Below are positions 62,423-64,000 of a stretch of DNA of 64,000 nt, one piece after another. The stretch comes from Brachyhypopomus gauderio (Eukaryota > Chordata > Actinopteri > Gymnotiformes > Hypopomidae): contig NC_135228.1 in NCBI RefSeq assembly GCF_052324685.1, positions 14,558,920-14,622,919 on the forward strand, in the 5' to 3' direction. Each line of letters opens with the position of its first letter. The first letter of the stretch is position 1. The notes below the pieces were generated by a model. It had not been told where the DNA came from and made no database searches. It saw only the letters and a list, made by a program, of their open reading frames with translations. A program made the position numbers and the translations under genes.

Positions 62423-64000
<1,578 letters not shown>

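Overview
The window is nuclear DNA of a ray-finned fish, almost certainly a teleost. The genes are split by many short GT-AG introns, CpG-rich first exons sit in AT-rich intergenic DNA, microsatellites are abundant, and the transposon debris is of fish type (hAT and Harbinger MITEs, a Rex3-like LINE tail, a tRNA-derived SINE). There is no operon, phage or CRISPR structure.

Layout. (1) 1-1731, minus: exons 1-2 of eif4ebp3 (translation repressor 4E-BP3); the last exon lies beyond the left edge. (2) 4361-29405, minus: a complete ankhd1 (MASK) gene. I traced 34 coding exons with consistent phase, giving 2621 codons plus stop. It carries two ankyrin-repeat blocks, a coiled-coil/acidic linker, a KH domain and a long low-complexity C-terminal half. 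Its introns hold a 1.46-kb non-autonomous hAT element with an intact 8-bp target duplication. (3) 32611-35168, minus: a complete seven-exon dck (deoxycytidine kinase, 264 aa). (4) 37412-37493, plus: tRNA-Ser(GCT), 358 bp downstream of a perfect match to the CTCF core. (5) 37.9-44.4 kb: a repeat island with a hAT MITE, inverted fragments of one unclassified element carrying a 57-bp coding minisatellite, a Harbinger-type MITE, and a frameshifted, spliced transposase-like gene flanked by CAACGTTGA-type palindromes. (6) 45945-48008, minus: a single-exon cd248 (endosialin) with five rather than three EGF modules. (7) 48.0-62.4 kb: a large gene-poor interval with a Rex3-like remnant, minisatellites and one possible small transcript. 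(8) 62423-64000, plus: the first six exons of adss2 (adenylosuccinate synthase), cut by the right edge.

The host genes do not form one pathway. dck and adss2 both serve nucleotide metabolism, by salvage and by AMP synthesis. ankhd1 and eif4ebp3 are the tandem pair that in mammals also yields a read-through MASK-BP3 mRNA. The most interesting observation is that splicing from the penultimate ankhd1 exon to eif4ebp3 exon 2 would enter exon 2 in the alternative frame, and that frame is open across the whole exon here, as in the mammalian overlapping-frame arrangement. I found no evidence of a wholly new biological system.
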